Part shown: positions 60,202 to 64,000 of the stretch, piece after piece
How positions within the stretch are numbered: the stretch's first letter is position 1
How the letters are laid out: each line of letters begins with the position of its first letter
Origin: Polynucleobacter sp. JS-Mosq-20-D10
GTDB lineage: Bacteria; Pseudomonadota; Gammaproteobacteria; Burkholderiales; Burkholderiaceae
Assembly: GCF_018687755.1 (NCBI RefSeq)
Contig: NZ_CP061305.1
Span: 867,099 to 931,098, forward strand
DNA length: 64,000 bases
Direction: 5' to 3'
The notes under the pieces: model-generated
What the model saw: the letters and a program-made list of their open reading frames with translations, nothing else
The model's database searches: none
Told to the model about the DNA's origin: nothing
Program-made: the position numbers and the translations under genes

Positions 60202-62124
60202 ATGCTTGTAGTTACTCTGCCAGATGGATCTAAACGTGAGTTCGAAGCTCCCGTATGCGTTCTTGATGTTGCCCAAAGCATTGGAAGCGGTCTTGCTAAA
60301 GCTGCCCTCGGCGGCATAGTGGACGGCAAGATGGTGGATGCCAGCTTTCTGATTGACAAAGATAGTCAACTGGCAATCATTACTGATAAAAGCCCAGAAG
60401 CGCTGGAGATTGTGCGCCATTCCACAGCCCACTTATTGGCCTACGCCGTTAAAGAGTTATTCCCAGAGGCCCAAGTCACTATTGGCCCTGTCATCGAAAA
60501 CGGTTTTTATTACGACTTCTCATTCCACCGTGCGTTTACGCCAGAAGATTTGGTGTCAATTGAGAAAAAAATGGCTGAGCTGGCTAAAAAAGATGAGCCC
60601 GTGATTCGTACAGTAATGCCGCGTGATGAAGCTGTAAAGTTCTTTAAAGATCAAGGGGAAAACTACAAAGCAGAAATTATTTCCAGCATTCCGCAAGGCG
60701 AGGATGTCTCTTTGTATGCCGAAGGTAAGTTCACTGACTTATGTCGCGGACCCCATGTACCATCTACTGGCAAGCTTAAGGTGTTTAAGCTTCTGAGCGT
60801 TGCTGGTGCTTACTGGCGTGGCGATAGTAAGAATGAGATGTTGCAACGGATCTACGGTACAGCTTGGCTGAAAAAAGAAGATCAAGATGCGCATTTACAT
60901 ATGCTCGAAGAGGCTGAGAAGCGTGACCACCGTCGCCTTGGTAAGTTCTTGGATTTATTTCATTTTCAACCTGAAGCCCCGGGTTTAATTTTCTGGCATC
61001 CAAAAGGCTGGTCTATTTGGCAAGAAGTTGAACAATACATGCGCCGCGTTTATCAGCGCGAAGGTTATCAAGAAGTAAAAGCCCCGCAAATTTTGGATCG
61101 CGGCCTTTGGGAAAAGTCTGGCCATTGGGATAACTATAAAGAAAACATGTTTACAACGGAGTCGGAGAATCGTGCATATGCATTAAAGCCGATGAACTGC
61201 CCAGGACACGTGCAGATTTTTAATTCCGGTTTGCATAGCTATCGTGAATTGCCATTGCGTTATGGCGAGTTTGGTCAGTGTCACCGCAACGAACCGTCGG
61301 GTGCATTGCATGGTTTGATGCGCGTACGCGGTTTCACACAGGATGATGGCCACATTTTCTGTACTGAAGATCAGATTCAGTCTGAAGTAGCTGCGTTTGA
61401 TAAGGTTGTTCGTGAGGTTTACCAAGATTTTGGTTTTACTGAAGTCGCTGTCAAGCTCGCCTTGCGCCCAGTAAAACGCGTTGGCGATGACGCTATTTGG
61501 GATAAAGCGGAGGCTGCCTTACGCGGTGCCTTGACCGCTTCAGGCCAAGAGTGGGAAGAATTGCCAGGCGAGGGTGCTTTTTATGGCCCGAAGATCGAAT
61601 ATCACCTCAAGGACTCGATTGGGCGTACTTGGCAGTGCGGCACGATTCAGGTGGATTTCTCAATGCCAGCCCGTTTAGGTGCTGAATATGTCACCGAAGA
61701 GAACACCCGCAAGGCTCCAGTGATGCTTCACAGGGCCATTGTGGGCTCTTTGGAGCGTTTCATCGGTATTTTGATCGAAAACCATGCTGGAAATATGCCG
61801 GTTTGGCTTGCCCCGACCCAGGCTGTAGTCCTCAATATCTCGGATAATTCTGCTGCATATGCTCAAAAAGTCCAGCAATCTCTGAAAAAACAAGGGTTTA
61901 GAGTCGAATCAGATTTGCGAAATGAGAAAATTACGTATAAAATACGCGAGCACGCATTACAGAAGCTCCCATTTTTGTTAGTTGTAGGGGATAAAGAAGC
62001 AGAAAGTAATTCGGTGGCCGTTCGTGCCCGTGGCGGAGTGGATTTAGGGGTGATGCCTCTTGATGCCTTCGTTGCCCGACTCCAGCAGGATATTTCTCAG
62101 AAAGTCGGACCCGAGCTTAGCTAG
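60202..62124 (+). CDS. thrS: Threonyl-tRNA synthetase
   Basis: A 640-residue class II enzyme. The N-terminal TGS domain is LVVTLPDGSKREFEAPVCVLDVAQ, then the editing domain with RHSTAHLLAYAV (HxxxH) and LCRGPHVPSTG. In the catalytic domain the zinc and motif-2 residues are MNCPGHVQIF, YGEFGQCHRNEPSGALHGLMRVRGFTQDDGHIFC, and motif 3 MLHRAIVGSLERFIGILIEN; the anticodon domain is C-terminal. It charges Thr. It is the first gene of the thrS-infC-rpmI-rplT-pheS cluster. Confidence 0.98.
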   Translation: MLVVTLPDGSKREFEAPVCVLDVAQSIGSGLAKAALGGIVDGKMVDASFLIDKDSQLAIITDKSPEALEIVRHSTAHLLAYAVKELFPEAQVTIGPVIENGFYYDFSFHRAFTPEDLVSIEKKMAELAKKDEPVIRTVMPRDEAVKFFKDQGENYKAEIISSIPQGEDVSLYAEGKFTDLCRGPHVPSTGKLKVFKLLSVAGAYWRGDSKNEMLQRIYGTAWLKKEDQDAHLHMLEEAEKRDHRRLGKFLDLFHFQPEAPGLIFWHPKGWSIWQEVEQYMRRVYQREGYQEVKAPQILDRGLWEKSGHWDNYKENMFTTESENRAYALKPMNCPGHVQIFNSGLHSYRELPLRYGEFGQCHRNEPSGALHGLMRVRGFTQDDGHIFCTEDQIQSEVAAFDKVVREVYQDFGFTEVAVKLALRPVKRVGDDAIWDKAEAALRGALTASGQEWEELPGEGAFYGPKIEYHLKDSIGRTWQCGTIQVDFSMPARLGAEYVTEENTRKAPVMLHRAIVGSLERFIGILIENHAGNMPVWLAPTQAVVLNISDNSAAYAQKVQQSLKKQGFRVESDLRNEKITYKIREHALQKLPFLLVVGDKEAESNSVAVRARGGVDLGVMPLDAFVARLQQDISQKVGPELS

Positions 62125-62157
62125 GGGTGGAATGGTTTTTATTGTTTTTTTAAAGGA

Positions 62158-62691
62158 ATTAAGAAGATCGCTACTGATAAATCGCAGCGCATAAATCGGG
62201 AGATTACTGCTCCTGAAGTGCGTCTGATTGGACTGGATGGAGAACCCATCGGTGTAGTTAAGTTGAGTGAAGCCCTGGCTTTAGCAGAAGAGAAAGAGAC
62301 CGATTTGGTTGAAATTGCTCCGACGGCTGTGCCACCTGTAGTCCGGATCATGGACTTCGGCAAATTCAAGTACCAAGAAGCCAAACGTTTGCATGAAGCT
62401 AAGCTCAAGCAAAAAGTGATTCAGGTGAAGGAAGTTAAATTCCGTCCCGGCACAGACGATGGTGACTATGGTGTGAAGCTACGCAATCTAATCCGCTTTT
62501 TGGAAGATGGCGATAAGACAAAGATTACGCTACGGTTTCGGGGTCGTGAAATGGCTCACCAAGAAATCGGAGTCAGAATGTTGGAACGTTTGAAGTCAGA
62601 CCTGATTGAACATGGTCAGGTAGAGCAGTTTCCAAAGATGGAAGGTCGCCAGATGGTGATGGTATTGGCCCCCATTCGTAAGGCTAAGTAA
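62158..62691 (+). CDS. infC: Translation initiation factor IF-3, AUU start codon
   Basis: A 177-residue protein starting with ATT at 62158 (AAGG at 62153-62156 before it). The frame reads KKIATDKSQRINREITAPEVRLIGLDGEPIG, the usual IF-3 start, so the first ATG-like frame at 62218 is internal. The C-terminal domain has FGKFKYQEAKRLHEAKLKQKVIQVKEVKFRPGTDDGDYGVKLRNLIRFLEDGDK. The AUU codon is conserved in bacteria for autoregulation by IF-3 itself. It lies 33 bases after thrS. Confidence 0.95.
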   Translation: MKKIATDKSQRINREITAPEVRLIGLDGEPIGVVKLSEALALAEEKETDLVEIAPTAVPPVVRIMDFGKFKYQEAKRLHEAKLKQKVIQVKEVKFRPGTDDGDYGVKLRNLIRFLEDGDKTKITLRFRGREMAHQEIGVRMLERLKSDLIEHGQVEQFPKMEGRQMVMVLAPIRKAK

Positions 62692-62830
62692 TAAACCAAA
62701 TCGCAAGATGGGGTTTGTTGTTTAAGTAGGGAGGGGTCGCAAGACCCTGGTAGTAAGAAGTGCTTCTAGGTACAGGAAGCGTAACCGTCGGTTACCACCT
62801 AAGTTGCACATGCAGAAGAAGGGGTGCTTT
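62692..62830 (+). promoter_or_regulatory. Structured leader between infC and rpmI
   Basis: A gap of about 140 bases with several small hairpins: AAACC/GGTTT soon after infC, AGAAGTGCTTCT (about 62757-62768), and GTAACC-GTC-GGTTAC (about 62781-62796). In other bacteria the L35-L20 operon is repressed by L20 binding to a leader, so these stems may serve that purpose. This is inference; no L20-site pseudoknot was verified. Confidence 0.35.
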
Positions 62831-63028
62831 ATGCCCAAGATGAAGAGCAAGAGTAGCGCCAAAAAGCGCTTCACGGTTCGCGCAGGCGGAACGATCAAAC
62901 GAGGCCAGGCTTTCAAACGCCACATCCTCACTAAGAAGACCACAAAGAATAAGCGTCACCTGCGTGGTACTACCGAAGTTGCGAAGGCAGACGTTAAGTC
63001 AATTCGCTCTATGCTTCCATACGCTTAA
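62831..63028 (+). CDS. rpmI: 50S ribosomal protein L35
   Basis: A 65-residue basic protein. The true start is the ATG at 62831, giving MPKMKSKSSAKKRFTVRAGG as in all L35; an upstream ATG at 62804 would add nine residues not present in the family. GTIKRGQAFKRHILTKKTTKNKRHLRG follows. It is translationally linked to rplT, which starts 25 bases later. Confidence 0.97.
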   Translation: MPKMKSKSSAKKRFTVRAGGTIKRGQAFKRHILTKKTTKNKRHLRGTTEVAKADVKSIRSMLPYA

Positions 63029-63053
63029 CCTCAGACTAGATTAGGAGAATTAA

Positions 63054-63419
63054 ATGCCAAGAGTCAAACGTGGGGTTACAGCAAGAGCCCGTCATAAGAA
63101 AATCACCGATGCTGCAACAGGCTATCGTGGACGTCGTAAAAATGTATTCCGTATTGCTAAGCAAGCAGTTATGCGTGCTGGCCAATATGCATACCGCGAC
63201 CGTCGCAATAAGAAACGTGTATTCCGCGCATTGTGGATTGCTCGTATCAATGCGGCAGTTCGCCAGCATGACATGACCTATAGCGTATTCATGAATGGTA
63301 TGAAGAAAGCTGCGATCGAACTCGACCGCAAAGTACTTTCTGATATGGCCATTGCTGACAAGGCAGCTTTCGCTGCTTTGGTTACTCGGATCAAATCCGT
63401 AGTAAGCGCTGCAGCTTAA
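63054..63419 (+). CDS. rplT: 50S ribosomal protein L20
   Basis: A 121-residue L20 with PRVKRGVTARARHKKITDAATGYRGRRKNVFRIAKQAVMRAGQYAYRDRRNKKRVFRALWIARINAAVR. AGGAG lies before the ATG. It is needed for 50S assembly and acts as repressor of its own operon in E. coli. pheS begins 31 bases later. Confidence 0.98.
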   Translation: MPRVKRGVTARARHKKITDAATGYRGRRKNVFRIAKQAVMRAGQYAYRDRRNKKRVFRALWIARINAAVRQHDMTYSVFMNGMKKAAIELDRKVLSDMAIADKAAFAALVTRIKSVVSAAA

Positions 63420-63450
63420 TTCTTAGTACATTTAAAAAAACTAAGCTGCA

Positions 63451-64000
63451 ATGGTTTCTCTCGACCACATTGTCGAGGATGCTAAACGTGATTTCCTCGG
63501 AGCTGCCGATTCGGCAGCTCTAGAGGACGCGAAAGCCAAGTATCTCGGTAAGTCAGGTGTTCTCACTGAGCGTTTAAAAGCGCTTGGTGGAATGTCGCCT
63601 GATGAACGCAAGAGTGCTGGCGCCCAAATTAATCAAGTCAAAACCCAAGTAGAAGCAGCATTACAAGTGCGTCGCCAAGCATTGGCTGATGCGGTATTGC
63701 TGCAACGTCTTGCGGCGGAATCGATTGATGTTTCTTTGCCTGGCCGTGGCCAATCAGTAGGTAGCCTGCATCCTGTGATGCGCACCTGGGAACGTGTTGA
63801 AGAGATCTTTCGCTCAATTGGTTTTGAAGTAGCTGATGGCCCTGAAATTGAAACTGATTGGTTTAATTTCACCGCCTTAAATAGTCCCGAGAATCATCCT
63901 GCGCGTTCAATGCAGGATACTTTTTATATTGATGGCAAAGATTCTAATGGAAAGCCTTTGCTATTGCGTACGCACACCAGTCCGATTCAGGTTCGTTATG
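63451..64000 (+). CDS. pheS: Phenylalanyl-tRNA synthetase alpha subunit, N-terminal part
   Basis: The frame starts at ATG 63451 and runs to the window end, so about 183 residues are visible. It has the N-terminal coiled-coil (SLDHIVEDAKRDFLG to LQVRRQALADAVLLQRL) followed by SIDVSLPGRGQSVGSLHPVMRTWERVEEIFRSIGFEVADGPEIETDWFNFTALN and HPARSMQDTFYI, the class II motif 1/2 region of PheS. It pairs with PheT, expected just to the right. Confidence 0.97.
   Translation, partial: MVSLDHIVEDAKRDFLGAADSAALEDAKAKYLGKSGVLTERLKALGGMSPDERKSAGAQINQVKTQVEAALQVRRQALADAVLLQRLAAESIDVSLPGRGQSVGSLHPVMRTWERVEEIFRSIGFEVADGPEIETDWFNFTALNSPENHPARSMQDTFYIDGKDSNGKPLLLRTHTSPIQVRY

Noticed and set aside
62218..62691. 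infC starting at base 62218
   Set aside because: The family N-terminus continues upstream in frame to the ATT at 62158 with a good ribosome-binding site.
1..64000. CRISPR arrays, rRNA genes, IS elements or an integrase
   Set aside because: No regularly spaced short repeats, rRNA sequence, transposase or tyrosine/serine recombinase motif was seen on either strand.

Overview
The window looks like a low-to-moderate G+C betaproteobacterial chromosome, most likely a Polynucleobacter-type freshwater Burkholderiaceae. This is inference from the conserved block relA - tRNA-Val - thrS - infC - rpmI - rplT - pheS, from several Bug/TctC-type solute-binding proteins, and from the compact, mostly co-directional gene layout. 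No database search was possible. All functions come from protein motifs and gene context.

The left part (1 to about 40.2 kb) is accessory and catabolic. In order it holds: a sulfatase / outer-membrane protein / formylglycine-generating-enzyme module (1-3098); a SnoaL-like DUF1348 protein; a cyanate uptake and hydrolysis operon cynA-cynB-cynD-cynS whose cynA is split by a one-base frameshift in a C run (4286-7845); a secreted lactonase-like propeller protein; a Bug protein plus a CHMI-like isomerase; an MFS carrier; a complete malonate decarboxylase operon mdcACDEGBH led by a Bug protein (13210-20244); a fatty-acid-hydroxylase / monooxygenase / GntR regulator unit that shares a 43-base promoter element with the mdc operon; a Liv-type ABC transporter (22559-27219) with a cluster of oxidoreductases (hydrolase, PhyH oxygenase, Zn-alcohol dehydrogenase, thiol-dioxygenase-like cupin); a methyltransferase / dehydrogenase / aminotransferase operon; a stand-alone alternative oxidase; and a TonB receptor / PQQ-type dehydrogenase / dihaem cytochrome c unit.

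These modules are separated by eight direct copies of a degenerate repeat, all in the same orientation. Its right half resembles the 3' half of a tRNA-Arg(UCU) (anticodon loop, T arm, acceptor end, CCA). Its left half carries ATTACACAG-type direct repeats and an A+T-rich stretch, which looks like the arm of an integrase attachment site. The copies bracket discrete functional cassettes, in one case a single gene (the alternative oxidase). None is found right of about 40.2 kb. I read the block as serial integration or cassette accretion at a tRNA-Arg-type site, with no integrase left in the window.

The right part (40.3-64 kb) is housekeeping: a glutamate/aspartate ABC transporter, small lipoproteins, a frameshifted polyphosphate kinase 2 beside a lysine-rich histone-H1-like protein, a tandem rhodanese, WrbA, YihY, a CBS protein, chorismate synthase, ETF-ubiquinone oxidoreductase, a 3-oxoacid CoA-transferase pair, an unusual cation-efflux-transporter/alpha-beta-hydrolase fusion, RelA, tRNA-Val(GAC), and the thrS-infC-rpmI-rplT-pheS translation cluster, with infC starting at AUU. 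No rRNA, CRISPR array, transposase or integrase gene was seen.
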